The notes under the pieces are model-generated. The model was not told the DNA's origin. It searched no databases and worked only from the letters and a program-made list of their open reading frames with translations. A stretch of 64,000 nt of DNA from Streptococcus ruminantium (GTDB lineage Bacteria; Bacillota; Bacilli; Lactobacillales; Streptococcaceae): NCBI RefSeq assembly GCF_003609975.1, contig NZ_AP018400.1, forward strand, positions 1,624,501 to 1,688,500, read 5' to 3'. The position numbers were made by a program, and so were the translations under genes. This document shows positions 36,601 through 45,997 of the stretch, in pieces (positions within the stretch are counted from its first letter, which is position 1; the number at the start of each line of letters is the position of its first letter).

Positions 36601-36705
36601 AGATACTCAAGAAACGTCAAAATAGACGGGAAAACTAAGCACAGATAAAGTAAGAATCATCAAAGCTAACTTACATCTATAGTTTTGATTTTCGCAGAGT
36701 ATAGA
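36601..36705. repeat. About 105-bp inverted-repeat element between fabG and fabF
   Basis: The ends are imperfect inverted repeats: AGATACTCAAGAAACGTCAA at the left and, read on the other strand, TATACTCTGCGAAAATCAAA at the right. Related ends occur at about 12944 and 45827. It resembles the short non-coding repeats common in streptococcal intergenic DNA. Confidence 0.6.
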
Positions 36706-37440
36706 TTATTGCATCGTCAGACCACCGTCTACGGCGATCACCTGTCCAGTTAGATATTCTTGCTTGGCAAGAAAAACTGCAACATCGGCTACTTCTTCTG
36801 TTAAACCAAAGCGCTTCATAGGAATCTGCGCTGTCATAGTTTCTTTAATCTTATCCGATAAAACATCTGTCATATCTGACTGGATAAAACCTGGAGCAAT
36901 TGCATTAACGCGAACATTGCGACCAGCAACTTCACGGGCAATCGCTTTTGTGAAACCAATCACACCTGCTTTTGAAGCAGAATAGTTGGCCTGTCCGGCA
37001 TTCCCAACCAGACCAGATACACTGGAGATATTGATGATAGCCCCTTCACGTGCCTTCGTCATTGGCTTCAAGACAGCCTGTGTCATATTAAAGGTTCCTG
37101 TCAAATTGATTTTGAGAACACTGTCAAAATCTTCCTCTGTCATGCGAAGAGCCATACTATCCTTGGTAACCCCTGCATTATTCACCAAAATATCCACGCT
37201 CCCTAGGACTTCAACCGCTTCTGCTACCATGCGCTTTGCATCCGCACTGCTAGAAATGTCACCAGAAATAGCAACGACTTTCACTCCATAGTTCGCAAAA
37301 CCATCTAGGATATCTTGTCCCAGTTGCCCACGACCGTTTAGAACAACATTAGCTCCTAAACTTGCAAATTTATGAGCAATAGCTAAGCCGATACCACGAC
37401 TTGAGCCAGTTACAAAAACATTTTTTTTAGTAAGTTCCAT
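36706..37440 (-). CDS. fabG: 3-oxoacyl-ACP reductase
   Basis: A 244-residue short-chain dehydrogenase using NADPH. Cofactor site GSSRGIGLAIA, NNAG in VDILVNNAGVTKDS, catalytic Ser in NISSVSGLVG and YSASKAG (Tyr, Lys) are intact. It reduces ketoacyl-ACP and lies 9 bp after fabD. Confidence 0.97.
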   Translation of the reverse strand: MELTKKNVFVTGSSRGIGLAIAHKFASLGANVVLNGRGQLGQDILDGFANYGVKVVAISGDISSSADAKRMVAEAVEVLGSVDILVNNAGVTKDSMALRMTEEDFDSVLKINLTGTFNMTQAVLKPMTKAREGAIINISSVSGLVGNAGQANYSASKAGVIGFTKAIAREVAGRNVRVNAIAPGFIQSDMTDVLSDKIKETMTAQIPMKRFGLTEEVADVAVFLAKQEYLTGQVIAVDGGLTMQ

Positions 37441-37449
37441 GATTTCTCC

Positions 37450-38367
37450 TTATTTATTTAGTAATGCCTGTAGGCTAATTGTATCTTCAACTGTTACGAC
37501 ATCCGCAGCCTTATCAATTTTCTTGATGAAACCGGATAAAACCTTCCCTGGCCCGATTTCGATAAACTTTGTCACACCAGCAGCTTGCATAGTCCCAATA
37601 GACTCATAGAAGCGAACGGGCTCCATCACCTGACGAGTCAAGAGAGAGTTGATTTCTTCTTTTCTCATAACCTTGGCTTCTGTATTTCCAACCAACTCCA
37701 CCTGAAAATCTGAAAACTCAACCCGCTCTAATGCTTGAGCCAATTTTTCAGAAGCCGATTTCAAAAGTGCAGTATGGAAGGGACCAGATACATTGAGGGG
37801 GATCATTCGTTTTACTCCTGCTTCTTTTAGCGCTTCTACTGCTTCATCAACCGCAGCTACCTCTCCACCGATTACGATTTGAGCAGGTGTATTATAGTTG
37901 GCTGGTGAAACAATACCAGAGGTAACTGTCGAACAAATTTGCTCAATCAAATGAGCATCTGCATTGAGGACAGCAACCATCTTACCAGTACCAGCCGGCG
38001 CAGCAGTCTCCATATACTCACCTCGTTTGGCAACCAAACCGACTGCATCTTCAAAAGAAAGAACGCCTGCTGCCACCAAGGCTGAATACTCACCTAGGGA
38101 TAGACCAGCAACCATGTCTGGCTCAATCCCATGCTCAGCTAAGATACGATAAATAGCAATGGAGGTTGTTAAAATTGCAGGTTGAGTATAGCGGGTCTGA
38201 TTGAGTTTTTCTTCCTGATGATCAATCAAATCTCGAATATCGTATCCCAAGACATGACTAGCTGTATCAAAGGTTTCTTGAACAATTGGATAATTTTCAT
38301 ACAGGTCACGAGCCATACCCACTGTTTGTGCACCCTGACCTGCAAATAAAAAGCCTATTTTTGTCAT
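37450..38367 (-). CDS. fabD: Malonyl-CoA:ACP transacylase
   Basis: A 305-residue acyltransferase with catalytic Ser in GLSLGEYSALVAAG and His in VSGPFHTALL. It loads malonyl groups onto ACP. I chose the ATG at 38367 (MTKIGFLFAGQG), matching homologues; an in-frame ATG at 38373 overlapping the fabK stop is possible. Confidence 0.95.
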   Translation of the reverse strand: MTKIGFLFAGQGAQTVGMARDLYENYPIVQETFDTASHVLGYDIRDLIDHQEEKLNQTRYTQPAILTTSIAIYRILAEHGIEPDMVAGLSLGEYSALVAAGVLSFEDAVGLVAKRGEYMETAAPAGTGKMVAVLNADAHLIEQICSTVTSGIVSPANYNTPAQIVIGGEVAAVDEAVEALKEAGVKRMIPLNVSGPFHTALLKSASEKLAQALERVEFSDFQVELVGNTEAKVMRKEEINSLLTRQVMEPVRFYESIGTMQAAGVTKFIEIGPGKVLSGFIKKIDKAADVVTVEDTISLQALLNK

Positions 38368-38369
38368 TT

Positions 38370-39335
38370 TCATTCACCCACTGAAGCCCAGCGATTGGTT
38401 TGATTTTGAATGACTTTTGCAGCACCGTAGTAAATGTCTTTCAAAATCTCTTCACACGTTTCCTCCTTAGATACCAAACCAGCAATTTGTCCAGCCATGA
38501 CAGAACCATTGACGACATCACCATCCACTACCGCATTGCGAAGCGCTCCCGCCCCCAATTCTTCAATCGTCTCTACAGAAATGTTTCCTGCTAAGAACTC
38601 TTTCTCAGCAGCTGCATAGGCCGAGGATAGCTTGTTTTTTATGGCACGGACTGGGTGTCCAACGATAGAAGCAGAAATAGTTGTATCAATATCCTTAGCT
38701 TTGATAATCTTATCCTTATAAGCTTGGTGAGCATTAGACTCCGTAGCTACCACAAAACGAGTCCCTACCTGGACTGCTTCTGCTCCCAACATGAAAGCCG
38801 CAGCTGCTCCTGCACCATCTGCAATACCGCCAGCAGCAATGACGGGAATAGAAACAGCTTCAACGACCTGACGAACCAGAGTCATAGTTGTCAACTTCCC
38901 AATATGCCCACCGGCTTCCATTCCTTCTGCAATAACAGCATCAACACCCAGTCGTTCCATGCGTTTAGCAAGCGCCACACTCGGTACAACAGGGATGACT
39001 ATAATCCCCGCCGCATGCAGACGCTCCATGTATTTACCAGGATTTCCCGCACCAGTCGTTACAACTTTTACACCTTCTTCAATAACCAAATCCACAATAT
39101 CATCCGCAAACGGTGATAAAAGCATGATGTTCACACCGAATGGTTTATCTGTTATTGATTTAACCTTATCAATGTTGGCTTTAACGACCTCTTTAGGGGC
39201 ATTCCCACCGCCAATAATTCCTAAACCACCTGCATTTGATACCGCACCAGCTAAATCACCATCCGCTACCCAAGCCATACCTCCTTGGAGAATTGGATAA
39301 TCAATATTGAGTAATTCTGTTATTTTAGTTTTCAT
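38370..39335 (-). CDS. fabK: Enoyl-ACP reductase II (FMN-dependent)
   Basis: A 321-residue TIM-barrel flavoprotein of the nitronate monooxygenase/FabK family that completes the elongation cycle and replaces FabI, making it the triclosan-insensitive enzyme of streptococci. Segments ILQGGMAWVADGDLAGAVSNAGGLGIIGGG, GMEAGGHIG, AAGGIADGAG and GAEAVQVGTRF are diagnostic. Two FabT-type boxes and a hairpin separate it from acpP, so it may have its own promoter. Confidence 0.96.
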   Translation of the reverse strand: MKTKITELLNIDYPILQGGMAWVADGDLAGAVSNAGGLGIIGGGNAPKEVVKANIDKVKSITDKPFGVNIMLLSPFADDIVDLVIEEGVKVVTTGAGNPGKYMERLHAAGIIVIPVVPSVALAKRMERLGVDAVIAEGMEAGGHIGKLTTMTLVRQVVEAVSIPVIAAGGIADGAGAAAAFMLGAEAVQVGTRFVVATESNAHQAYKDKIIKAKDIDTTISASIVGHPVRAIKNKLSSAYAAAEKEFLAGNISVETIEELGAGALRNAVVDGDVVNGSVMAGQIAGLVSKEETCEEILKDIYYGAAKVIQNQTNRWASVGE

Positions 39336-39366
39336 CGTTCCCTCGTTCTTTCTTGCTTAACTAATC

Positions 39367-39382
39367 ATTTGAATATCAAATT
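39367..39382. promoter_or_regulatory. FabT operator 1 upstream of fabK
   Basis: ATTTGA-ATA-TCAAAT followed by T is a perfect 6-3-6 palindrome that matches the FabT box. It lies about 30 bp before the fabK start. Confidence 0.6.
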
Positions 39383-39440
39383 ATTAGCTAAACAAGTGAG
39401 AGCCTCAGCCCTCACTTTAAATACTTTGCATATTTAATGT

Positions 39441-39453
39441 TTTGACTATCAAA
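39441..39453. promoter_or_regulatory. FabT operator 2 upstream of fabK
   Basis: TTTGA-CTA-TCAAA, a perfect 5-3-5 palindrome, about 105 bp before the fabK start. Together with the box at 39367 it suggests repression of a fabK promoter in this gap. Confidence 0.6.
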
Positions 39454-39465
39454 GTATCTGTCTTA

Positions 39466-39491
39466 TGAAAAACGCCCTTGAGCATTTTTCA
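39466..39491 (-). [10 protein letters not shown]. Hairpin between acpP and fabK
   Basis: TGAAAAATGC and GCGTTTTTCA pair around a short loop about 85 bp after the acpP stop. The stem itself is T-rich but no strong U-run follows. It may attenuate transcription from the fabT-fabH-acpP unit. Confidence 0.4.
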
Positions 39492-39574
39492 TATCAGTCA
39501 CTCATTATTCAATCAACTATCAGCCAACCTAACTAACCAGTAGCCATGTCATAACAGTTGATTTTTAGAGAGTA

Positions 39575-39799
39575 TTATTTTGTTTTTTCTTCAACGTAAG
39601 CAACCAAATCGCCAACAGTTGTCAAATCCTCTTCTGTATCAATTTGAATATCAAATGCGTCTTCAATTTCAGAGATAACTTGGAAAAGATCCAATGAATC
39701 TGCATCTAAATCTTCAAACGTGGTCGCAAGGGTCACTTCCTCAGCTTCCTTGCCCAACTCTTCAACGATGATTTCTTGTACTTTTTCAAATACTGCCAT
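39575..39799 (-). CDS. acpP: Acyl carrier protein
   Basis: A 74-residue acidic ACP. The phosphopantetheine Ser is in [11 protein letters not shown] (near residue 36). It carries growing acyl chains for all Fab enzymes here; AcpS, encoded at 45441-45800, adds its prosthetic group. AAAAAAAGGAG precedes the start. Confidence 0.96.
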   Translation of the reverse strand: MAVFEKVQEIIVEELGKEAEEVTLATTFEDLDADSLDLFQVISEIEDAFDIQIDTEEDLTTVGDLVAYVEEKTK

Positions 39800-39860
39800 G
39801 ATATGTTTCTCCTTTTTTTAAAAAATAAATATTTTAATCTTGCCTATGGCAAAGAATTAA

Positions 39861-40838
39861 CTAAAGTTGTAAGAGTAGAGTTCCCCATGTGAGACCTCCA
39901 CCAAAACCAGTCATAACAACGGTCTGACTGCCATCTAAACGCAGTATACCTTCTTCTACACATTCCGACAGAAGGATAGGTAGACTCGCTGCACTGGTAT
40001 TACCATACTTATCCATATTAGCAGGGAATTTGTCTCGGTTAACTCCCAATTTTTTAGCCATCTTATCCAATATACGGATGTTCGCTTGATGAAGTAGGAA
40101 ATAGTCTACTTGTCCGGCTGACATTCCATACTGATCCAATAGCTCCGCCATTGTTGCTGTGACATCTCTGGTTGCAAATTCGAAGATAGATCGTCCTTCC
40201 ATCCTAATATGAGGTTCATGGAATGATTTAGGGGAAAAAGGCGTTCCCTCTTGATGAATACCTGCTGTCAAACTAGCCCCTCGGCCTCCATCTGTCCGCA
40301 AGATTTCTGACAAAAAACTAGGGTGAGTGCTCGCTTCCAACAAAACACCTCCTGCACCATCCCCAAATAAAACCGCAGTTGAACGATCGGACCAATCAAC
40401 CGCTTTTGACAGAACTTCAGCTCCAAGGACAATTCCCCTCTTATAAACTCCTGATGCAATCAACTTTTCAGCCGTAGACAGTCCAAAGACAAATCCAGAG
40501 CAAGCTGCAACAAGATCATAAGCAAAAGCTCGCTTAGCTCCAATTTTCTCCTGAACTAAGGCTGCTGTTGATGGCATAGAAGAATCTGGGGTAATAGTCG
40601 CTAAGATAATAAAGTCGATGTCATTAGCATCTAATTGAGCTTTCTCCAATAACTGCCTAGCCACCTGACTAGCCAAGTCACTAGTTGTTTCCTCAATAGC
40701 AACATGTCTTTGTCGGATACCTGTGCGACTACGAATCCAGTCATCGCTAGTATCCATCAGTTGAGCCAAATCATCATTGGTCACAATCTTCTCAGGAAGA
40801 TAGTGGGCCACCTGACTGATTTTAGCATAGGTTCTCAT
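39861..40838 (-). CDS. fabH: Beta-ketoacyl-ACP synthase III
   Basis: A 325-residue initiating condensing enzyme that joins acetyl-CoA and malonyl-ACP. The catalytic Cys is in [13 protein letters not shown], His in [10 protein letters not shown] and Asn in [11 protein letters not shown]. The ATG at 40838 follows GGAGGATTTGAA; the longer frame from 40859 lies within fabT. The start overlaps fabT by a few bases. Confidence 0.96.
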   Translation of the reverse strand: MRTYAKISQVAHYLPEKIVTNDDLAQLMDTSDDWIRSRTGIRQRHVAIEETTSDLASQVARQLLEKAQLDANDIDFIILATITPDSSMPSTAALVQEKIGAKRAFAYDLVAACSGFVFGLSTAEKLIASGVYKRGIVLGAEVLSKAVDWSDRSTAVLFGDGAGGVLLEASTHPSFLSEILRTDGGRGASLTAGIHQEGTPFSPKSFHEPHIRMEGRSIFEFATRDVTATMAELLDQYGMSAGQVDYFLLHQANIRILDKMAKKLGVNRDKFPANMDKYGNTSAASLPILLSECVEEGILRLDGSQTVVMTGFGGGLTWGTLLLQL

Positions 40839-41269
40839 TTCAAATCCTCCAAGAAGCAATAGAGCTTAACGAGTCCTCTTTTCATAGCCTCGTACTCTGT
40901 TTTATCCATACCATCTGTAATCTGCTTGACCATCTCATTATGGAAACGCTGGTGTAGACGATAGACCAAACGGCCTTTCTTTGTCAAGTATAGATGGATA
41001 ACACGCTTATCCTTAATCGAACGGATGCGCTCAATGTATCCCTTACGTTCCAAATTATTAAGGCTGCTTGTTACAGTACCCAGAGTCACCATTAAAGCAC
41101 GAGCAATATCGGTCGGTGTCGCACCGTCAATATTACCTATCACATCAATGGTATGAACTTCCTTTATAGAAATATCTTTAAATCGGCTACCGCGTAGAGT
41201 TGTTTCCTCAATCACCAACACATTGTTAAAAATAGCCGTTAAGTATTCATTTACTACTGGGTCTTGCAA
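40835..41269 (-). CDS. fabT: MarR family repressor of fatty-acid synthesis
   Basis: A 144-residue winged-helix regulator. The recognition region is [31 protein letters not shown] and the wing [16 protein letters not shown]. FabT represses fab genes in streptococci, with long-chain acyl-ACP as corepressor. The cluster position (fabM-fabT-fabH) and a palindromic box over its own -10 show autoregulation. fabH overlaps its 3' end. Confidence 0.94.
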   Translation of the reverse strand: MQDPVVNEYLTAIFNNVLVIEETTLRGSRFKDISIKEVHTIDVIGNIDGATPTDIARALMVTLGTVTSSLNNLERKGYIERIRSIKDKRVIHLYLTKKGRLVYRLHQRFHNEMVKQITDGMDKTEYEAMKRGLVKLYCFLEDLK

Positions 41270-41285
41270 AATAGGACTCCTTCTT

Positions 41286-41298
41286 TTTGATAGCCAAA
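41286..41298. promoter_or_regulatory. FabT operator over the fabT -10
   Basis: TTTGA-TAG-CCAAA, a near-perfect palindrome adjoining the TATACT -10 at 41298-41303. Confidence 0.65.
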
Positions 41299-41327
41299 GT
41301 ATAAACCATCAGACCCCAAATTGTCAA
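41298..41327 (-). promoter_or_regulatory. fabT promoter
   Basis: TTGACA (41322-41327), 18 bp, TATACT (41298-41303) on the minus strand. It lies between fabM and fabT and would drive fabT-fabH-acpP. Confidence 0.75.
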
Positions 41328-41346
41328 ATTTTTTTCTACTATATAA

Positions 41347-42138
41347 TTAGCTACCAGTAAAGATGGGGCGACGTCGCTCCGCGTGGGCTCGAACGCCCTC
41401 TTTGAAGTCTTCTTTGAAAGCCAAAGTCTCTTGCACGTCCAATTCCAATTGACGGTAGGACTCCCAATCTTTGAATTGCGCCTCCCAAGACAGTTGCTTG
41501 ATGGCAGCGTAAGAGTTTATTGAACCACGCAAAAGCTTCTTTACGACTTGAGCAACTGTTCTATCTAGTTTTTCCGGTTCGGCTAACTTATAAACAATTC
41601 CATACTCAAATGCTTTATCAGCCGATAACCCTTCACCAGTCATGGCTAATTGAGTAGCTCGATTAACCCCAATAGCACGACTAAGGAGAAACAGTCCTCC
41701 TGCATCTGGGGCTAGCCCGACACCAACAAAAGCTTGGATAAATTTTGTTCTGCTAGATGAGATGACAAAATCAGCCGCAACAGCCATGTTAGCTGCTGCC
41801 CCTGCTACTGCCCCATCTGTCACCATGAGCACAATCTTAGGCAACTTTTTGATAGCAAAAGAAATATCATTCACCAGCTCTGCTATTTTTACCAAGGAGA
41901 CAATATCATCTTCATCAACAGCTCTTTTCATCTCCACTAAGTCTCCTCCGACTGAGAAAACTGATCCTTGAGCCTGAATTTGCAGCATTTTGACGGAAGC
42001 GTCACGTTCTACAAGGTCAATCACCTCCAATATTTCCCTACACATGGAAATATTGAAACCATTCGCCACTTCAGGTCGATTCAAGGTTAAAATAGCTAGC
42101 GACTCAATTACTTCATAGCGAATTGTTTGGTAAGTCAT
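41347..42138 (-). CDS. fabM: Trans-2,cis-3-decenoyl-ACP isomerase
   Basis: A 263-residue crotonase-fold enzyme, the streptococcal route to unsaturated fatty acids in place of FabA. Oxyanion-hole segments are [13 protein letters not shown] and [19 protein letters not shown]. Its position as first gene of the fab cluster with its own FabT box separates it from other enoyl-CoA hydratases. The ribosome site is AAAGGAGG. Confidence 0.92.
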   Translation of the reverse strand: MTYQTIRYEVIESLAILTLNRPEVANGFNISMCREILEVIDLVERDASVKMLQIQAQGSVFSVGGDLVEMKRAVDEDDIVSLVKIAELVNDISFAIKKLPKIVLMVTDGAVAGAAANMAVAADFVISSSRTKFIQAFVGVGLAPDAGGLFLLSRAIGVNRATQLAMTGEGLSADKAFEYGIVYKLAEPEKLDRTVAQVVKKLLRGSINSYAAIKQLSWEAQFKDWESYRQLELDVQETLAFKEDFKEGVRAHAERRRPIFTGS

Positions 42139-42175
42139 ACAAGCCTCCTTTCAAAATAGTTTGAACATTAAAATA

Positions 42176-42188
42176 TTTGAACTTCAAA
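42176..42188. promoter_or_regulatory. FabT operator before fabM
   Basis: TTTGA-ACT-TCAAA is a perfect palindrome downstream of the predicted fabM -10. Additional half-sites (TTTGAACATT near 42160, TTCAAAT near 42190) flank it. Confidence 0.6.
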
Positions 42189-42207
42189 CTTCAAATCTTT
42201 GTCTTCC

Positions 42208-42235
42208 ATTGTAACATAATTTTTAGAATTGTCAC
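42208..42235 (-). promoter_or_regulatory. fabM promoter
   Basis: GTGACA (42230-42235), 16 bp, TACAAT (42208-42213) on the minus strand, just upstream of the FabT box. Confidence 0.55.
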
Positions 42236-42239
42236 TCTT

Positions 42240-42650
42240 TTCCAAAATATAAAGTGTGACATCCGAAAAACTAGCAGGAGTAATCTTATCTTTAAAGATA
42301 TAGTGATCTTGGAAACAGTCTCAATAGCAACTACTGCCAACTCACTCGAAAAATACAGAGCTACTCAACCACTCTATGCCTGTACCTCCAAAATACTTTC
42401 TATCCTATAACCGAATTTTTCCTGCAACTGACAAAAACTCCAATTCCACATCTTTATGAACAAAATCTTGACTTAAATGATGAAAATAACATAAGTTTTA
42501 TATCTCACACTATCTCCGCTATAATAATGGTTTTCGTCATACTTTCACTTCTTTATCGTCAAATTTCACAAAAAATGCCGCTCGCTTTCTGAAAATAGCG
42601 TAAAATTTCATTCGTTTTTTAGTACTATTCTCAAAAACACCTATCTGAAC
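42240..42650. other. Gene-free stretch between fabM and the aspartate kinase gene
   Basis: About 410 bp of AT-rich DNA between the two divergent promoters. Short frames exist on both strands but none has a ribosome site or family resemblance. I see no clear repeat or structured RNA. Confidence 0.4.
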
Positions 42651-42653
42651 ATA

Positions 42654-42682
42654 CTGACAATTCCTCCTCATTCTGCTATAAT
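42654..42682 (+). promoter_or_regulatory. Promoter of the aspartate kinase gene
   Basis: CTGACA (42654-42659), 17 bp, TATAAT (42677-42682), about 25 bp before the start codon. Confidence 0.7.
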
Positions 42683-42708
42683 AGAAAAAAATGTCCAAGG
42701 AGATAGGA

Positions 42709-44070
42709 ATGAAAGTTGTCAAATTTGGCGGAAGCTCACTAGCTTCTGCAAGTCAGTTGGAAAAGGTATTCAACATTGTTCAATCGGATCCTGAACGTCG
42801 TTTCGTTGTTGTATCTGCTCCTGGAAAGCGCAATGCAAAAGATACTAAGGTTACCGACGCTTTAATCAAGTACTACAAAGAGTACGTCAGCGGTAAAGAT
42901 GTTACAGCCAGTCAAGAATGGATTATCAACCGCTACCAAGCCATGGTTGATGAACTGGGCTTCACTGCCAAAAGCATGAAGAAAATCACTGACAGTATCA
43001 TTTCCTTAGCAACTCTTCCAATTGATGACAACGAATTTCTTTATGACTCATTTTTAGCTGCTGGTGAAGATAATAACGCCAAATTGATTGCTGAATATTT
43101 TACCCATAAGGGTCTATCAGCTCGCTATACACATCCAAAAAAGGCTGGTATTATCGTCAGTTCCGAACCGGGAAATGCTCGTATTCTTCCTTCCAGTTAT
43201 GATAAGATTGAAGAACTTCGCAATGCAGACGAGGTTCTCATCATTCCAGGCTTCTTTGGCGTCACTGTAAACAATGAAATCTGTACCTTCTCTCGTGGTG
43301 GTTCAGACATCACAGGTTCTATCGTTGCTGCTGGAGTAAAAGCTGATCTCTATGAAAACTTTACAGATGTAGATGGCATCTTCGTTGCCCATCCAGGAAT
43401 TATCAACAAGCCTCATTCCATCAAGGAACTAACTTATCGTGAAATGCGAGAACTAGCCTATGCAGGATTTTCTGTTCTCCACGACGAGGCACTTCTACCT
43501 GCATACCGAGGTCGTATCCCCCTAGTCATAAAAAATACCAACAATCCAAGCCACCCCGGTACTCAGGTTGTCCATAAACATTCAGATACTGAGAAAACTG
43601 TACCTGTTGTCGGTATAGCTGCTGATGATAACTTCGTCAGCATCAACATGTCTAAGTACTTGATGAACCGTGAAGTTGGCTTTGGTCGCAAGGTCCTTCA
43701 AATTCTTGAAGAGTTAAATATCCGTTGGGAGCATATGCCAACTGGTATTGATGATCTATCTATCGTCCTTCGTGAGCGCGAATTAACTCCTATAAAAGAA
43801 GAAGAAATTCTTCGTCAGCTCAAGACAAAGTTGGAAGTTGATAAGGCAGAAATCGAACATGATCTCTCTATCATCATGATTGTTGGCGAAAACATGAAGA
43901 GCCATGTCGGCGTAACCGCCACTGCCACAACTGCCCTCTCCAAACAGAATGTTAACTTAGCTATGATTTCCCAAGGAGCAAGTGAAGTTTCTGTTATGTT
44001 CGTTGTCAAGACTGAGGAGAAAGAACGTGCCCTACATGCTCTTTACAAAGCCTTTTTCACTAAAAACTAA
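42709..44070 (+). CDS. Aspartate kinase
   Basis: A 453-residue aspartokinase, the first step from aspartate to lysine/diaminopimelate, threonine and methionine. KVVKFGGSSLASASQL is the family start; SRGGSDITGSIVAAG and FTDVDGIFVAHP line the ATP/aspartate site. Two ACT regulatory domains follow (about 305-453). The ATG at 42709 has AAGGAGATAG; the frame begins 18 bp earlier. It stands alone with its own promoter and [10 protein letters not shown]. Confidence 0.93.
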   Translation: MKVVKFGGSSLASASQLEKVFNIVQSDPERRFVVVSAPGKRNAKDTKVTDALIKYYKEYVSGKDVTASQEWIINRYQAMVDELGFTAKSMKKITDSIISLATLPIDDNEFLYDSFLAAGEDNNAKLIAEYFTHKGLSARYTHPKKAGIIVSSEPGNARILPSSYDKIEELRNADEVLIIPGFFGVTVNNEICTFSRGGSDITGSIVAAGVKADLYENFTDVDGIFVAHPGIINKPHSIKELTYREMRELAYAGFSVLHDEALLPAYRGRIPLVIKNTNNPSHPGTQVVHKHSDTEKTVPVVGIAADDNFVSINMSKYLMNREVGFGRKVLQILEELNIRWEHMPTGIDDLSIVLRERELTPIKEEEILRQLKTKLEVDKAEIEHDLSIIMIVGENMKSHVGVTATATTALSKQNVNLAMISQGASEVSVMFVVKTEEKERALHALYKAFFTKN

Positions 44071-44140
44071 GAGCTTATAGAGCTTCCATCAATAAAACTG
44101 AACTAGAAGGAGACTGCTCCTAAAATATTAAAAAAAAAAA

Positions 44141-44196
44141 AACGGATAATACCATAGGTTTTAAGAACCATAAAACCAGGTATTGTTCGTTTTTTC
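44141..44196 (+). [10 protein letters not shown]. [10 protein letters not shown] of the aspartate kinase gene
   Basis: AACGGATAATACC and GGTATTGTTCGTT form an imperfect stem with an inner GGTTTTA/TAAAACC hairpin, ending in TTTTTT. A run of 12 A precedes it, so it could also work in the other direction. Confidence 0.7.
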
Positions 44197-44237
44197 TTTA
44201 TGTATCGGATTATGAGGGTTGGTAGTAAAAGAAAGTT

Positions 44238-44315
44238 GTTATAGAAAAACCACTTCACTTATAATGGATAGTATAAAAAGTTATATACTACTTTATACGT
44301 GGGGCTTTTCATAAC
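44238..44315. repeat. Imperfect palindromic element downstream of alr
   Basis: A roughly 78-bp palindrome with arms GTTATAGAAAA... and ...TTTTCATAAC and a core CTTATAATGGATAGTATAAA matched by TATACTACTTTATA. The core is closely related to the palindrome at 54528-54621. It lies 30 bp after the alr stop and can fold as a [10 protein letters not shown]. Confidence 0.6.
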
Positions 44316-44344
44316 CATCTTTTTATTTCCAGTCCATTTTATAG

Positions 44345-45448
44345 CTACTCAAACATTCGTGGTAAGCGATCCGTCAGGAGACAAACCACTTCATAGTTTA
44401 TGGTGCCTATATAATCAGCCCAATCTTGAACAGATATGGTAGAATTTCCATCTTGACCAATAAGAGTAACCGGTTGCCCTAAAGGATAGGCTTGAGGCAA
44501 GCGGATAGTGATTTGGTCCATTGAAACGCGCCCTACAATCTCACAGCGTTGACCATCAACTAGGACACAGTAGCCTTGTAAATTGCGAACTAAACCATCT
44601 GCATAGCCAATCGGAACTGTGGCAATCCATTCTGGTTCTTGACTCTCATAAGTCCCCCCATAACCAATCGTTGTACCAACTTCAATCTGCTTGATATGAA
44701 TAATCTCCGAAACCAGTGCCAGAGCCGGCTGCACTTCAAAAGGAAGTTCTAAGATCCGACCGCTTGGATTTAAACCGTAGAGAATATCCCCCAAACGGAC
44801 CAGATTAAAAACCGTCTCCGCATGCCAAATACTTGCTGCCGAATTACTTGCATGTATCCAGCGAGGAGTGAAGGGAATAGCGGCTAGGTAATCTTTAAAC
44901 TTAGATAGCTGCTGATGAAAATGAGCCTGTTCCACTTCATCAGCCGTTGCAAAATGGGTAAAGATGCCTTCAACATCGTACTGCAACTCATCTAACAAGT
45001 CTATAGCCTGTAGCAGTTCTTCTACACTTCTAAAACCAATCCGCCCCATCCCTGTATCAATCTTTAAATGAACAGTCAGTCCTGATAGGTCTAACTCTAA
45101 CTGCTTCGTCTCTTCCAGCCATGCTAGACTTGCAACTGTGATGCTAATATTCAGTTGATGAGCAAGGGACAAAAATCGTACAGGTACCACACCTAAAATA
45201 AGTATGGGGTGCTCAATACCTGCCTGACGTAATTCTAAAGCCTCATCTAAATTTGATACACAGAAACCAGCCACTTGATTTGAGAGCTTTTTCGCTACAG
45301 CGACAGCTCCATGACCGTAGGCATTTGCCTTAACTACTGCAAAAGCTTCCGTTTTAGGTGGTAGGTTCGTCATGACTTGTTCTAAATTTCCTGCAATGGC
45401 GTCCAAATTAACTCGAACCCGTGTGGGTCGATGTTCACTTTCAATCAT
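44345..45448 (-). CDS. alr: Alanine racemase
   Basis: A 367-residue PLP enzyme that makes D-alanine for peptidoglycan and teichoic acids. The PLP Lys is in [16 protein letters not shown] (near residue 40) and the catalytic Tyr of the second subunit lies in the C-terminal beta domain ([10 protein letters not shown]). The ATG at 45448 follows GGAGGAGAAAG; the frame runs on to 45520 inside acpS. The start overlaps acpS by 8 bp. Confidence 0.96.
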   Translation of the reverse strand: MIESEHRPTRVRVNLDAIAGNLEQVMTNLPPKTEAFAVVKANAYGHGAVAVAKKLSNQVAGFCVSNLDEALELRQAGIEHPILILGVVPVRFLSLAHQLNISITVASLAWLEETKQLELDLSGLTVHLKIDTGMGRIGFRSVEELLQAIDLLDELQYDVEGIFTHFATADEVEQAHFHQQLSKFKDYLAAIPFTPRWIHASNSAASIWHAETVFNLVRLGDILYGLNPSGRILELPFEVQPALALVSEIIHIKQIEVGTTIGYGGTYESQEPEWIATVPIGYADGLVRNLQGYCVLVDGQRCEIVGRVSMDQITIRLPQAYPLGQPVTLIGQDGNSTISVQDWADYIGTINYEVVCLLTDRLPRMFE

Positions 45449-45800
45449 CTTTCTCCTCCAAAATGACACTGGCTTGTACAAAATTTCCCGAATGACTAAT
45501 ACTAATCCAAATTTGCCCATTAAAGGGGCTTTTTGCTATATAAGGAACTCCCTTGCTAGTATTTAAAACTTCAATATCTTGAAATCCTAACTTTCCAATG
45601 CCTGTTCCCCAAGCCTTAGAAAATGCTTCCTTTGCTACCCAACGACCAGCTAAATATTCTAACTGACGGCGACCGTGCAAACTTTGGTACCTCTCCAATT
45701 CTCTTTCTGTGAGAATCTTTTTTGGAAACTCTGTATGCCTGAGTCTGGCGCGGTCGATAGCATCTATTTCCTGAAGATCTATTCCATGTCCTACTATCAT
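45441..45800 (-). CDS. acpS: Holo-acyl carrier protein synthase
   Basis: A 119-residue phosphopantetheinyl transferase. [12 protein letters not shown] and [18 protein letters not shown] give the Mg-binding Asp and Glu; [16 protein letters not shown] ends the fold. It converts apo-ACP to the active form. The start at 45800 has AAAAGGAG. Gene order acpS-alr is typical downstream of secA in streptococci. Confidence 0.95.
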   Translation of the reverse strand: MIVGHGIDLQEIDAIDRARLRHTEFPKKILTERELERYQSLHGRRQLEYLAGRWVAKEAFSKAWGTGIGKLGFQDIEVLNTSKGVPYIAKSPFNGQIWISISHSGNFVQASVILEEKDD

Positions 45801-45960
45801 TGATAGGTCTCCTTTTATTACTTTATACTCTGCAAAATGAAGGCAATCCAGCACTACATCACTCACAAAGTGTCACAACTATATAGTTGATTGCACATTT
45901 TTATACAGACAATATCTGAAATCAAGCAAATCAACAGCATACTGACAAGAGAGCAACTGG
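45801..45960. other. secA-acpS gap with a repeat end
   Basis: TATACTCTGCAAAATGAAGG (from about 45827) resembles the left end of the 36601-36705 element, apparently a truncated copy. No gene is evident. Confidence 0.4.
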
Positions 45961-45990
45961 AAAAGGACTGGATAGCCGTCCAGTCCTTTT
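45961..45990. [10 protein letters not shown]. S[25 protein letters not shown] secA
   Basis: AAAAGGACTGG and CCAGTCCTTTT form a perfect 11-bp stem with an 8-base loop and T-runs on both strands. It ends secA on the minus strand. Confidence 0.8.
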
Positions 45991-45997
45991 GTCATTC

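Noticed and set aside
42240..42400. 77-codon plus-strand frame near 42177-42410
   Set aside because: It crosses the fabM promoter and has neither ribosome site nor recognisable sequence.
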